A stretch of 64,000 nt of DNA, from the NCBI GenBank assembly GCA_009746045.1, contig RPFO01000165.1, positions 2,333,521-2,397,520 of the forward strand, read 5' to 3'. Each line of letters begins with the position of its first letter. Position 1 is the first letter of the stretch. The stretch is from Mesostigma viride (lineage: Eukaryota; Streptophyta; Mesostigmatophyceae; Mesostigmatales; Mesostigmataceae). The notes under the pieces are model-generated. The model was given only the letters and a program-made list of their open reading frames with translations, was not told the DNA's origin and made no database searches. The position numbers and the translations under genes are program-made. Shown piece by piece: positions 35,685 through 46,371 of the stretch.

Positions 35685-36532
35685 TATAGAATACAACAGA
35701 AAACACACGCAGATATGGCTGCTGGAAACCCCCTCAGGCTCACGCACTTAGTGCCGTCGCCCTGGTTTATCTCCTGGGCAGAGCGCTTTACGGAGCCCTC
35801 TGGCTTGTCAGTCCACTCGAAATGGACGTCTTCAGGCGTCTTCTCGACCCCCGTGACAATCTCCACCTCCGGACCCCACGCACTGGTGGTTTCCGGCCTC
35901 GGTGTGTCAAGCCTTGAGTATACCCCGAAAGGCTGTGTGGTGATAAAGAACCTGTCTGCGTACCCTCTCGACTCTTGCAAAAGGACAGCAACAAGATTCT
36001 CAATTGTTTGGGCAAATACCTCTGCCGTGCTCCAAGGATTTACCGTCTCCCGAGCACGCGCGTTCCGGATGATGTCGGCGTCTGGTACCCCCTCTCCTAG
36101 CACCGCTGTCGCCACCCAGTGGTTAAACAGCCGAGTGCTGCCGAGCGCTGTTGCCACAATCTGGCCAAGCGCCTCCCTGGCTAGGTCGAGACCGGCTAGA
36201 GTTATATGGGCGCCTTGATAGGCGACCTCCACACGATTAGCAGTTTCAGCTAGCGCGTCACGTAGCCGCACCAACTCTTCCACCGCCACCCGCCCCGTCT
36301 CACCTGGAGATATTACGACGCGAGCCCGTTGCACAATCGGGTCCGCCGCCGCTGGCCTGCTGCCTCCCCCACTCACCGCCACCCACCCCTCTTCTGCCAA
36401 GTGCCTCGCTACGTAGGCAGCTTGCACGAATGTAGGAGCGTTTGCTTGGTTACGGTAGGGGAAAAACGCTTGCGCGTCTCTCTGCTCGTTCGCCTCACCA
36501 GCACCGTGGCTGCTTGACGATGAACCAGACAT
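35684..36532 (-). pseudogene. Element A ORF0, C-terminally truncated
   Basis: Starts at 36532 (MSGSSSSSHGAGEANEQRD), 24 bp after LTR2. Nearly identical to B ORF0 up to INQGDGT, then a deletion of about 350 bp relative to B replaces the C-terminal ~110 residues with a short out-of-frame tail. The stop overlaps the gag ATG as TAATG, which is a consequence of the deletion. The B and C copies end about 50 nt before gag. The body is Ala/Val/Arg-rich and looks helical (LVRLRDALAETANRVEVAYQ, GLDLAREALGQIVATAL). I recognise no known family. Confidence 0.7.
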
Positions 36533-36545
36533 GAAAGCGTGGAAA

Positions 36546-36555
36546 CAATAGTACG
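36546..36555 (-). promoter_or_regulatory. Primer-site position of element A
   Basis: The first ten sense bases after the 5' LTR, CGTACTATTG, do not start with TGG. They are exactly complementary in RNA to the 3' UTR site 26652-26661. Either the primer is an internal tRNA region, or the element uses its own RNA for cyclisation or self-priming. Confidence 0.55.
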
Positions 36556-37209
36556 ATTTGCACAGCAACTCGTCAGCAGAGCTTGTGAGCTCCTGGTCCT
36601 TGCCGGCTGGAATGACCCAAGGCTGCTGGCTAGCAACCTTTATCCTCACACCAGGCCTACGACCCTCGATAGGCTCGCCACTCGTCGTGACGACCAAGGT
36701 TCGCGTGTGAAGACGCTCGTTGGCTCGTTGAGCCTCGAGCTATATGCAACCTCGTTCCATCCTTGTTCCTCGGTCATGAGCAACGCTGGGCAACGCTACA
36801 TTGCCAGAGCCTCGTATCGCTGCCTTGCATCCTTGTTGCAGGCAGTATACAGGAATCTCTGGCTATCCTGTGTCTAGGACAGCACAGGACCTGCCACAGT
36901 CCTGCAAGGACGTACATCCTTGCAGACCTGCTGGCTGGTTACTGGCTTCTACTAGCCACAGTACCGTTGAGCCCTCAGTCCACTGTGTCCCAGTCACGTG
37001 AGAGTCCAGGCTAAGCCTGTGCAGGCACGGCCTGCCACGTGTCCTGTCCACTATGCCCTGAGTGTGCCCCGCCCTCGCCCACCGGTCGGCAGTACTTCGG
37101 GACTTGATAACTTTCTAGTCCCTTGTCTGTTCTAGGCGGTTGACACGGCGTTGGAAAGGTCTCCTCAACCTGCATCCATCTAGCACATTGGTGCCCCAAT
37201 ATGCTAACT
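36556..37209 (-). repeat. LTR2: shared LTR between elements A and B (654 bp)
   Basis: 5' LTR of A and 3' LTR of B at once. Sequence is closer to LTR3 than to LTR1. AGCTATAT, the candidate TATA element, is at 36738-36745. If active it would transcribe A (leftward). Confidence 0.92.
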
Positions 37210-38147
37210 CCAACCCTTTCTTGTTTTGGAGCTTGGACCAGCCTGAGAACCTATCAGCCACTGTCCCCACAAGCCTTCAGACATCTGATCCCTCCCAGAG
37301 ACCAGACCTGCCTTTCTTTTGGAACCTGAGGTGCCTCCAAATATTAGCTATAGGCCTGCTCATTGGTTCAAAGGTTGCCCTCTGACCCACATGACATCCC
37401 AACCCTTTCTTTGGTAACCTGGTGTAGATTAAAGTTAGGTCTTCACTTAGTCAGAGGAGTTTGGATAGAGGAGTCCATGAACGTACTATTGTGAGTTCCT
37501 GGTCATCCAGTTATCACAGGCGCCCGTTCATATGGCGCCCGCCACGGAGCCTCCTTTATCTTTTAAATCCTTCCAAAGACTGAGAGAGCCCTGACAAATG
37601 TTAGCCAACACATGGGGAGCCCATGTCCTCACTGAGGGATAAACTCAGGATTCATGCATGCCAGGCTGAGGTCAGCTGGGGAATCGAACCCCACCCCATA
37701 TCCTCCAGGTTTGGATCAGCTCCTGGAACTGAGCATCACAAACAACAAGACATGACAATAACAAGATTATGTTTTATTATAAAGGAGTATAACCCATAGT
37801 GAGGCCCCTGGCAACCACGTCCAACATGGTCACACAACCAGGGATTTTATTAGCATGCAACAGGTTGGTTACAGAGAATATATACAAATGTACAGCAACC
37901 TGTCAGAGCCAACACTTGGGCTGCCCTTGCAGGGTCCATTCCATGAAGACCCAAGGCCCATTACAAAGTCCTTAAGACTCTTCTGCAGCTCTATGACAGA
38001 GCCAGGCGAAATTCTCAGCCAGGGGAGTGACTCCACCCTGACCCCTGTCCAGCAGAGCGTGTCTGAACTCTGAAGGACCTGCTGTCAGCCACCACGTGGC
38101 TGCCCAGCCCACTGGGATGCCTCCCACCTAGAGCAAGGCTGTTTGGT
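37210..38147 (-). other. Element B 3' UTR
   Basis: About 940 bp between the pol stop and the LTR, long for a copia element and nearly identical to A 26381-27315. It contains the CGTACTATTG complement site (37482-37491), the T-arm-like hairpin (37677-37693) and a GGCGCC repeat pair (GGCGCCCGTTCATATGGCGCC) near 37520-37540. Confidence 0.8.
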
Positions 38148-38573
38148 CTACTCTGGCCCTCCCCCCTTGGAGGCCATGAGCCCACGAAGCAAAGGGTATT
38201 GCAGCTCAGCCTTCTCCTCCAGCTTGGTGAGAGCATCTGCAGGGTTGTCCACGCCAGCCACATGTTCAATGTTAGCTAAGCAAGACATTTCCTTGAGCAA
38301 CAAATAATCAAGGTCCCTGCTCCTGGCCAGCTGCCTGTGCACAAACTGCACCATGCCCATGCTGTCAGTTCTTACCAGTGTGTGCATCTGCAACCGACAG
38401 GAAGCCACTTGACATAGCTGGTAAAATAGCTCCCTCAAGTAAAGAGCAGTATGAAGCCCTTCACATATTGCCCTGCACTCAGCAATGTCACTGCTGGGAG
38501 TTACCCTGTTTTGCAACCGACTGTACCAGCAGACCAGAGAGGACTGTTCCTGCACCAGGGATATTAATGCTGC
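38148..38573 (-). pseudogene. Element B pol: RNase H C-terminal part
   Basis: Encodes the distal RNase H residues (IAECRAICEG, VRTDSMGMVQ, DNPADALTK) and the pol stop. It is separated from the rest of pol (47020 onward) by insertion of element C between the first and second catalytic acids. The duplicated GCTGC at 38569-38573 and 47020-47024 marks the break. The separated piece could not be translated as part of pol. Confidence 0.9.
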
Positions 38574-39221
38574 AGTTAGCGAGCAGCCAGAACTGTGAGT
38601 TCCTGGTCTCTCACGTCACACAACGGGATGAGCCAAAGTTGCAAAGGCAGCAACCTTTTAACCCGTGCACCAAGCCACGACCACGGTGAGCGGTTCCACG
38701 TCCAATGTGGGAGCCTCGGTTCGTGCTTGCCAAGATAGCTGGTCATCCCCCATGACCAAGCTATATCCTTTGCGTTGTTCCTCGTTCCCATCGGCGTGAC
38801 GAGGCACGTGCAGGCATGCAAGCAAATCCTCAACGTCCACTGGCATCAGTGCAGAGCCAGGACGAACTGGATTTGCCTAGACTCTGCAACCTAGGAAGTA
38901 CAGGACCTGTCACAAGCCTGCAAGGCCTAGTATCCTTGCAGACCTGTGCCAGTCCTGTATTCCACCAGCCACAGGCTGCTGCTCCTCTGGTCTACGTGGA
39001 CCACAGTCACGTGATAGTCAGGCTAAGCCTGTGCAGGCACGGCCTGCCACGTGTCCTGTCCACTATACCAGAGGACTGTACCCTAGTCGGCCACGGACGG
39101 CTAGGACTTCGGGACCTCATATCTTTCTCGTCCCTTGTCTGTTTCAGGCGGTCAGCACGGCGTTGGAAAGGTCTTTCCAAACTGCATCCACTTAGCATAT
39201 TGGTTGCCCAAAATGCTAACT
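38574..39221 (-). repeat. Element C 3' LTR (648 bp)
   Basis: Begins AGTTAGCGAGCAGCC and ends AAATGCTAACT. Related along its length to the J and H LTRs, and in patches to LTR1-3 (GCTAAGCCTGTGCAGGCACG). The purine-rich sense strand next to it (AAGAAGAAAGGGTTGG at 39222-39240) is the likely polypurine tract. Confidence 0.95.
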
Positions 39222-40226
39222 CCAACCCTTTCTTCTTTTGGAGCTGGACCAGCTTGAAACAAGCCTAACCTTGCTTGTGCCCACTCAGCCACAGACCGCT
39301 TGGTCCCTTGAGGTTGATCAGACCTTTGAGGGCCCAGGTTCCTGCCTCCTTTGGGTAACAACATATCTGCCCTTGGACCAGGCTAGGTGTACTGGCCAAT
39401 GAATCAGAGGTCACCCCAGGTTATCCCCTGACCCCTTGGTCAGCTCCCAACCTTTCCTTGGGTACTTGGTGCTAGATTAAAGTCAAGGCACATTACCTAG
39501 TCCAATGGCTGGGATTACAGGATGCCAAGAACGTACTATTGTGAGTTCCTGATCTTTCACAGTTATCACAGGCGCCCGTTCTTATGGCGCCCGCCTTGGC
39601 CAGCCTTTCCCTTTTTGCTCAAAGAGACTCAGGTAGCACCTGTACAAATACTGCCTCATTGGGGAGCCCATGTCTTCACTGGGTGTTAAGCCCAGGAATC
39701 ACTCATGCCAGGCTGTGGCTCTGCTGGGGAATTGAACCCCACCCCAACCTCCAGGTTTATAGGTGACCTGGAACTTTACACAAGAGAAACAGTACAACCA
39801 TGAGCACAACATGAGAATGACATGACATGATTATGTTTTATTCAAGCATTATATAACCCAGAATGTGGCCCCCTGGCAACCATGTTCCACATGGTCACAC
39901 CACCAGGTTCTTTATTAGGTTGGAAACAAGCACTTAGAAAACATATATACAGCAACCTGTAAGAACTAACATTCGGGTTGCCCTTGCATGGCCTAACTGT
40001 TTGAGGCCAAAGGCGTCGACTTAAGTCCTGGCGACTCTTCTGAACCCCATGGGGAGGGCCAGGCATGATTCTCAGCTGGTAGGAGTGACATTCCACACCA
40101 ACTCCTGTCCAGGAGGGTGTACCTAACCCTGAAGGACCGGCTGTCAACCAGTAAGCACCAGTCACCACTTGGTACTTTGGTCAAGCAGCCCACTGGGGGC
40201 ACCCAAGCTGAAGCAAGGCCTGGTCT
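39222..40226 (-). other. Element C 3' UTR with complement site and T-arm-like hairpin
   Basis: About 1 kb without coding sequence. CGTACTATTG at 39532-39541 is complementary in RNA to the first ten bases after the 5' LTR (46362-46371). The adjoining TGAGTTCCTGATC repeats a motif found just inside the LTR. 39725-39741 gives a 5-bp stem with TTCAATT loop (GGTTCAATTCC, B-box-like). The same elements, in the same order, occur in A, B and H. Confidence 0.75.
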
Positions 40227-40920
40227 CTATGGCCGCCCGTGTAAGGGGTCCATGAGCCCACGGAGCAGGGGGTACTGCCTCTCCGCCTTCTCCTCCAGCT
40301 TGGTGAGGGCATCTGCAGGGTTGTCCACACCAGGCACATGTTCAATGTGAGCTAGGTAGGACATCTCCTTGAGCAACAAGTAGTCAAGGTCCCTGCTCCT
40401 GGCCAGCTGCCTGTGCACAAATTGCACCATGCCCATGCTATCAGTCCTCACCAGTGTGTGCAGCTGCAACCTACAGGAAGCCACTTGACATAGCTGGTAG
40501 AAGAGCTCCCTCAAGTAAAGAGCAGTATGCAGCCCTTCACAGATTGCCCTGCACTCAGCAATATCACTGCTGGGTGTAACCCTGTTCTGCAACCGACTGT
40601 ACCAGGTAACAAGTGAGGTGTGATCTTGCTCCAGGGTAACTAATGCTGCTGCCCCCCCTGACCTCTGTGACCTTCCTATTATCCATAGAACTGTCCACAT
40701 AGAGAACCATGTCAAGGGGCTTGTACAAATCCACAGGACCCAGTATGAGAGGGGGAGACATCATGACAGCCTGCACCACACTCTCAGCACCCACCTCAAC
40801 CAGCTGGGAATCAGTAAGTCGACTCAGAACCAGCAAGTCAGGGGCACATATACTTGCAAGCCATGCCAGCATGCCCCTGATGGTAGCACACCTAGCCTGC
40901 GTGATGGGCTCCTGCAATGC
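40227..40920 (-). pseudogene. Element C pol: RNase H and RT end
   Basis: Contains TIRGMLAWLASICAPDL, LYVDSSMDN, SDIAECRAICEGLHT, VRTDSMGMVQ and DNPADALTK, a complete copia-type RNase H. Two small deletions compared with H (near 40650 in the C-run and near 40920) put it in three frames. The H copy (60686-61440) is open across both positions, so these are lesions of this copy or sequencing indels. Confidence 0.88.
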
Positions 40921-42604
40921 ATCACAATCTGCTGTGGGTAGTCCTTACCACCCTCCATCCTGATGAACCACGAGCCCTTGGCTTGGAACAACGTAGCCTG
41001 CATGCCACAGAAGACCATAGGCTCATTCTCCACCATGTGCTGTATCTTACCCAGCTCAAACCGCTTCTGGATCTTAGCCAAGACAGCCTCAACCCAGTCT
41101 GGTGGACCTATGAGATGCAGGTCATCACCATGCAGTGAGGCAAAGACAGGAAGGCCATTGTGGGACCCTTGGAACAAACAGGGATCCACTGGAGACACAG
41201 AAAACCCACAAGTATTCTTCAAGAACTTCTCTAGGCTCTTTCTCCAGATAATGGGACTGGACCTGAGACCTTCCAACCCTTTCAGAATTCTCAGGTACCT
41301 GGCCTTTATCTCTGCTCTCCATACAGCAGGTACAGTCACAAAGAAAGGAGGGATATCTCTCCAAGTCTGCCTAGCCTGATCTTGGTCACCCTTGAGAAAA
41401 GCCCTCTTGAAATCAATCAGCACAGAGCTATAGGGCACACCCTTAACCAGAAAAGACAGAAATATACACAGCAGAATCCTCCACGTGTCATGCAGCATCC
41501 CTGGAGTATAGAGCTCCTCATCTAACAACTGGCCAGTGCCATGATACTCGGTTACAACTGGTCTGACATGTGGCACCTGGACACCATCAACCTCCTTGAG
41601 CTTGAGGACAAACATCAATCTGAGCAGCTGGTGAACTTCTGGCAGCTCATCCACAGGTTCTGCACAGTTGGAAACTATCCACTCATGCCCAGAAGCAACA
41701 AAGCCAAGAGTCCATGCCTTAGCCATCTTGGGGCTTTGCATCATCTCGACTAGCTGGCGCCAGGGAATAGGACTGTGAGCAGCTATCTGGTACCTGTTTA
41801 CCCCTAACTGCCTTGGATCAAAGGTGGTTGGGATTATCAACAAGTCCTCAGCTATGGGCTCCTGACCTTGAGGACCCTCAGCTGGCTGACTCCTAACAGC
41901 CTTCACCGCCACTGCAAGACCCTGGGAATAGTGATATCTTTCAAGGGGGAGGCTGCCCCTGCCTTCTAGTGCCAACTCATCAGAGGTCAAAGTAACCCCT
42001 GGCATGCACAAGAAGTTCTGACCCAGAATGGCAGGCCCCTTATAGCCCTCTACCACACAGAACGTGGTGGGCACCCCTAAGATAGGCACACTCACTTCCC
42101 CAAGGATCTTCATGGACACCTTTCCTGAGAAATCAGACACAGCAAGGCAACTGGGATGGGACATCTGTAAGCCTACAGCATCCTCTTCCCTGATGACAGA
42201 CACCTGTGAGTTGGTATCTACCTCCATTGTAGCTGCCCAGCACGACCCCCACCCCGTGAGCTTGGATACCTTGGGATCATGTTTGCTGCGCATGAGTGCT
42301 CGGATGACGTCCGCCATGAGAGGCCCCCGGGCCTTAGGTGGCTGCCCCGTCCCCTCTGGCCTTGTGACAGTTGCTTCAGCAGCCTCCTGCTCGTCATCTT
42401 CCAGCAGGGACAGACCATCATCCACCACCAGAGGATTGTTAGCTGCTGCTGCCTGGCTCTGGCCTGGCTCCTCAACCCAGCTGGGAGGGCCTGGCCCGTC
42501 TGCAGGCCAGATTGCATGTGGCCTTCTTTCCTTGACATGAGCCCAGGACAACCTGTACACGTGCCTTGGATCCTTTTCCAAAGCCACCAGGCAAGATCTG
42601 TTAG
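40921..42604 (-). pseudogene. Element C pol: integrase tail, protease-like and RT domains
   Basis: One long open frame (to 42674). Integrase end HVYRLSWAHVKERRP, protease-like MEVDTNSQVSVI and AILGQNFLCMPG, then RT with LIDFKRAFLKGD, LHGDDLHL and VFCGMQATL. D-T-N replaces D-T-G, and HGDD replaces YxDD, exactly as in A and B although the families differ clearly in sequence. Joining to integrase needs a -1 shift near 42604 at GTGGAGAAGCTAAC, the same place as in A. Confidence 0.88.
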
Positions 42605-43787
42605 CTTCTCCACACGAGTGACAACCCCATCCTGCCACTTCCCCCGCTTGCCTGGAATAGATGGTTCCTTCCACATCCTGACCTTCAGCCCCACCTGAGG
42701 CCTCAGCACATTCCAGTTCTTGTCCTTACGTCTCAGCTGGGCAAATAACCTATCTGCCTTCCTAAGACTGGCCTGCACCACGTTCTCAGGCAACAAGCTA
42801 TACTGCAGGGCCAGGGGAGAGACAGCCACACCATCAAAGTAATAGTTAACCCTGTGGTTCAGCTGCTCTTCTATCCCCTTACACCAGGCTGCCCTCTCTA
42901 AGGCAGATGCCACAAGTGGCACTGACTCTGCTGCTAGCACCACTGTCTTCACTTCACGTATGGATCTCTCTACAGCCCCTTGCTGCCCATGACTCTCCCT
43001 GGGGACTACTACCAGCTTACAAGGCAGCTGGTCCTGATGCTTGAGCAAACAGTCAAACTGCAAGTCTGCCTGCACACTCTTGCACACCCCAAAGCCTGGG
43101 ATCAGGGCCTTCATACCCAACAACAAGTGGTGCTCCTGCATACCAGGCAGAACGTCTATCAGCCTGTATCTGCTGAACCTGTCCACCCCCACCAATATAT
43201 ACAAGCCCCTGATATGCTGGATATCCATCTGGATGTCGCCACGCTCCCTAGCAGGCTCCCTAGCATGGGACTGAGGTGGGTGAACAGCATTCTCCTGGCA
43301 ACCACAGTTCTCAGCAGCAGCCTGGCAGCCTCCCACAAAGGCTCCCTACCTAGCTTCCAAGCAAACATTGCTGCCTGCCCAGAATGCCCAAACATGTGAT
43401 GCAACTATGGCCAGCCTCAGCATAGCTCAGCACTCTGTCAGTACTGACCTGGCGAGACGTCTGAACCGTGTGTGGGGACACATGATCCACTCCTGAGGTT
43501 CCAGGGCTTCCCTGCAGGCCATCCTGACGCCCCAAGTCAGGTCCTGCACCCTGGACCGCTCCAGGCCCTTCCAGCAAGGTCCCTTGGCCCTCCAGGCCAG
43601 CACCTGCTGGAGACCCACCACCTGCATGAGGCATAGGGAATTCAGCTGCAGCATTGTTATTGCAATCCAGTGGAAGAACAACATCTTTACACCCTTGGTG
43701 CTGCACAAGGGGCACACCCCCATCCTTATGTACATCCAGCACACCTTCCCCAAGGGGTGATTGACTATTTACAGGGGATGATGCTAG
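42604..43787 (-). pseudogene. Element C pol: N-terminal linker and integrase
   Basis: In frame with gag directly behind its UGA (L-A-S-S-P-V-N-S-Q-S). Linker, then YAEAGHSCITCL and MHHMFGHSGQAAMFAWKLG (HH region), then the core QMDIQHIRG, VQADLQFD, SHGQQGAVERSIREVK, and the WKEPSIPGKRGKWQDGVV end. Two frame changes near 43330 and 43410 break the zinc-binding region. Expected role: insertion of cDNA, responsible here for the GCTGC duplication. Confidence 0.85.
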
Positions 43788-45139
43788 TCACTGCTGCCCA
43801 GACTGGCCCCCTGCCCCAGCAGGCTTGGCCTTCCTGTCAGGACACTCACGACGCCAGTGACCTTCCTTGCCACACACAAAGCATGCCCACCCTTCTTCCC
43901 AGACCCAGCCCCACCCTTGCCAGGCTTCCCTGGCCTCCCTGAGACTGTCCACCCTGCTTGCCCTGGTTGCCTTGAGCTTGGCCCTTGCCTTGCCCTTGGC
44001 CACCCTTACCCTGCTGACCACCAGCTTGCTGGCTCCCAACCCCTCCTTGGGAACCTGCACCCTTGCCACCCTGAGCCCCCTGCCTCTGGCGCCTGAAGCG
44101 CTTACGCTTGTTGGGCCTTGCCCCATCACGGGCTGGGTACCCGGGGACATCACCTTGGCCCTGCACAGCGGAGGTGGCATTGCTGCCATGGGACTGGATA
44201 GCTTTGCAGGCAGGATCTGGCTTCCTTATGCTGAGGATTACAAGCTCCAGAGCACGCAAGGAGCCATCAGTCTGGTTAAGAAACATGCGGGCACCGTTTC
44301 CTCCCATCCACACTCAAACCCATACGGTCCAGGAAATAGTCTGCCAAGGCCCTATCTGTGACCAGGAAGCCATACTTGGCCCCCTTGTCCCTGATACGGT
44401 TGAGCCTAGCCCATTCCTCTGCCACAGGGCCCACTATCTCAAAGGTGTCATACTGATGCTTGTAATAGTTGGTGAGGTTGAGAACCTTGTCAGAGAACTC
44501 CTCCCTCAACCCTTCCAGGAACTGTGCCCAGGTTAGCTTATCCTTGACAGCAGTCCTAGCCTTTCCCTGACACGCTCTGACGAGTCCCTGTTGCACGTGG
44601 ACGAGTGAAACACTTGCACTAGGTTGACAGTGGGGTCCACGGAGCACACAACAAGCTCCATGTCCTCAAGCCACTTGTCAAAGCTTCCTGTGCTAGTGGT
44701 GGGTTAAGAGGCTTTTGTCCATTCATAACAGTGACAGCACTCATGTGAGGTCTCGACCCTGGCAGCGCCTTACTGGCTCCACCACAGCGGGTGTCACAAC
44801 AACAACACCACTCGGTCCAGCAGGCACAGGGGAGAGCACATCCACGTGAGGCCTCTTACCATTGCCGTCAGCGGAGGGGTCCCTCTTACGCTTCTCCACG
44901 GGAGGTTGCCCATTTGCCACCGTTATCGCGTCCGTTGGCCCTGTTGCCCGCACCTTGCGCGCCTCCTCCACCGCGTCTTCATGTCGTCTCTTGCCGCCTG
45001 GTCTCTTTCCCCCATCGCCGTCGCTGGCTGGGATCGCCTCTCCCACCAGCTGCTCCTTGTCTTGCCGAGGCTCCTGGCTTGCTCCAGCCGGTGCCTCCGT
45101 CTCGCCCTTGTCGCCGTCTCCCGGTTTGCCACGAGGCAT
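43788..45139 (-). pseudogene. Element C gag
   Basis: Starts MPRGKPGDGDKGETEAP at 45139. Capsid-like region LTWAQFLEGLREEFSDKV and DRALADYFLDRMGLSVDG, basic Gln/Gly region, zinc knuckle CFVCGKEGHWRREC, end GGQSGQQ. At least four frame changes are spread along it. It ends UGA followed by CTAG (43788-43790 and leftward). UGA-CUAG is the context known for efficient stop-codon readthrough, and pol continues in this frame. Confidence 0.82.
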
Positions 45140-45191
45140 TATATACAGTGGGAGGACAAACAAAACAGGCGACAGACAAGGCAAAACTGGC

Positions 45192-46337
45192 TCAAGCGCT
45201 GGTGCTGCCTGAAGAAGCCGCTGGCTGCTCCCCAGCTGCTGCCTCCTCCTCACGCTCCTGCGCTGTGCGTGCCACCGGTGTCCCCACGCGCGGAACTGAG
45301 CGGACCTCCTCCGCGTTGTAAGGACCTAGCACACGACTCACCGGCCTCCCGGCTGGTGTCTGCTCTACCGGCAGCCTAGGCGCACTGCCACGGCGATACC
45401 ACTGCAGGTTCCTGACCCACCGACTGCCACCACCTCGCCTGTCGTTCCGTGACCCCCGACCAATCTCAGCGAAGTCGTGCTCTGGCTCAAACAGGATATG
45501 CAACTCCGCCCTACGCCGAGCTGAGTAGCCTTCGTTTGTGCCGTCCCCTTCGTCAATCTGCTGTGACGAACGAGCTATGATGCCCGTTGGGCGATCCACG
45601 AACTCGCTGTGAAAATCCTCGTCGGTGACGTCCCGACCGGTGATGACTGTCACCGTTGGCCCACACGCCCCCGGCCTGCTCTGCAACCTCGGCGTATCCA
45701 AGGTCGACCAAATGCCTGCTGGACGTGTCGTGATCACCCAGTGATCAGCGTGACCACGCGCCTCTTGGATCAGGATATTGACCAGGTGCTCACACGTCTG
45801 AGCCACCACTTCAGCCGAATCCCACGGACTGTCGGCTTCACGCGTCTGCGCGTCCCGTATGATATGTGACGCGTCGGTCCCCTCCCCCAGCGAGCTTGTC
45901 GCCACCCAGGGTTATACAATCTGGTACCACCTAAACAAATGGCCACCAGTTGGCCCAGCGTCTCACGCGCTAAGTCCAGCGCCTGAATGGTGACGTGCCC
46001 GCCCTGGTACGCAACCTCCAAACTGTAGATCAACGAAGCAATTTCGTCGCGAATAGCGACGAGCCGCTCCGTGCAGACCCGCCCGTTTCCCCTGGCGACG
46101 TCGTCGCCCTTATCCTCATCACCACAGGGTCGTTTGCCGACGGCCCTGCTGCGTTCCCGAACACAGCTACCCAACCTCCTTCCGCAAGACCCCTCGCAAC
46201 GTAGGCGGCCTGCACAAATGTAGAAGCGTTGGATGGGTGGGAATAGGGGAAAAATGCGTTCTCGCGCGCTGGCAACTCGGGAGCTGCTTCGCGCCTGGGG
46301 ATGACTCAGGTGTCTCGACCCGAGCCTCGGCCGACAT
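45192..46337 (-). pseudogene. Element C ORF0 (~381 codons, frameshifted)
   Basis: Starts at 46337 (MSAEARVETPESSPG), 34 bp after the LTR, and ends 53 nt before the gag ATG. Homologous to B ORF0 along its whole length: FFPYSHPSNASTFVQAAYVA, LEVAYQGGHVTIQALDLARE, WDSAEVVAQTCEHLVNILIQ, DEDFHSEFVDRPTG, RWVRNLQWYRRGS, ending QEREEEAAAGEQPA. Three 1-nt changes split it. Amino-acid divergence between B and C with the same length, core motifs and position suggests selection on the protein. Function unknown; no viral envelope, zinc or enzyme motif is visible. Confidence 0.72.
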
Positions 46338-46361
46338 GAAAAACCTTGCACAACAGAAATG

Positions 46362-46371
46362 CAATAGTACG
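46362..46371 (-). promoter_or_regulatory. Primer-site position of element C
   Basis: Sense CGTACTATTG directly after the 5' LTR, identical to A and B and complementary in RNA to 39532-39541. It does not begin TGG. Confidence 0.55.

Larger units (their letters stand above)
25727..37209 (-). mobile_element. Element A: copia-like LTR retrotransposon with nested DNA transposon
   Basis: 3' LTR (LTR1) at left, then 3' UTR, pol, a 3424-bp DNA transposon, gag, a truncated ORF0 and LTR2 at right. LTR2 also serves as the left LTR of element B. A and B are nearly identical in sequence over their shared parts. LTR1 lies against the end of element G gag with no matching duplication on the far side of LTR2 or LTR3. 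This fits recombination between LTRs of two separate insertions. The pol of A has a single frame break and ORF0 has lost about 350 bp. Confidence 0.88.

Noticed and set aside
35682-35686. TAATG stop-start overlap between ORF0 and gag of A as translational coupling
   Set aside because: Created by the ~350-bp deletion in A; B and C have about 53 nt between ORF0 and gag.
44791-45379. Overlapping plus-strand ORFs of 170-177 codons
   Set aside because: Antisense to element C gag start and ORF0 end; GC-rich shadow frames.
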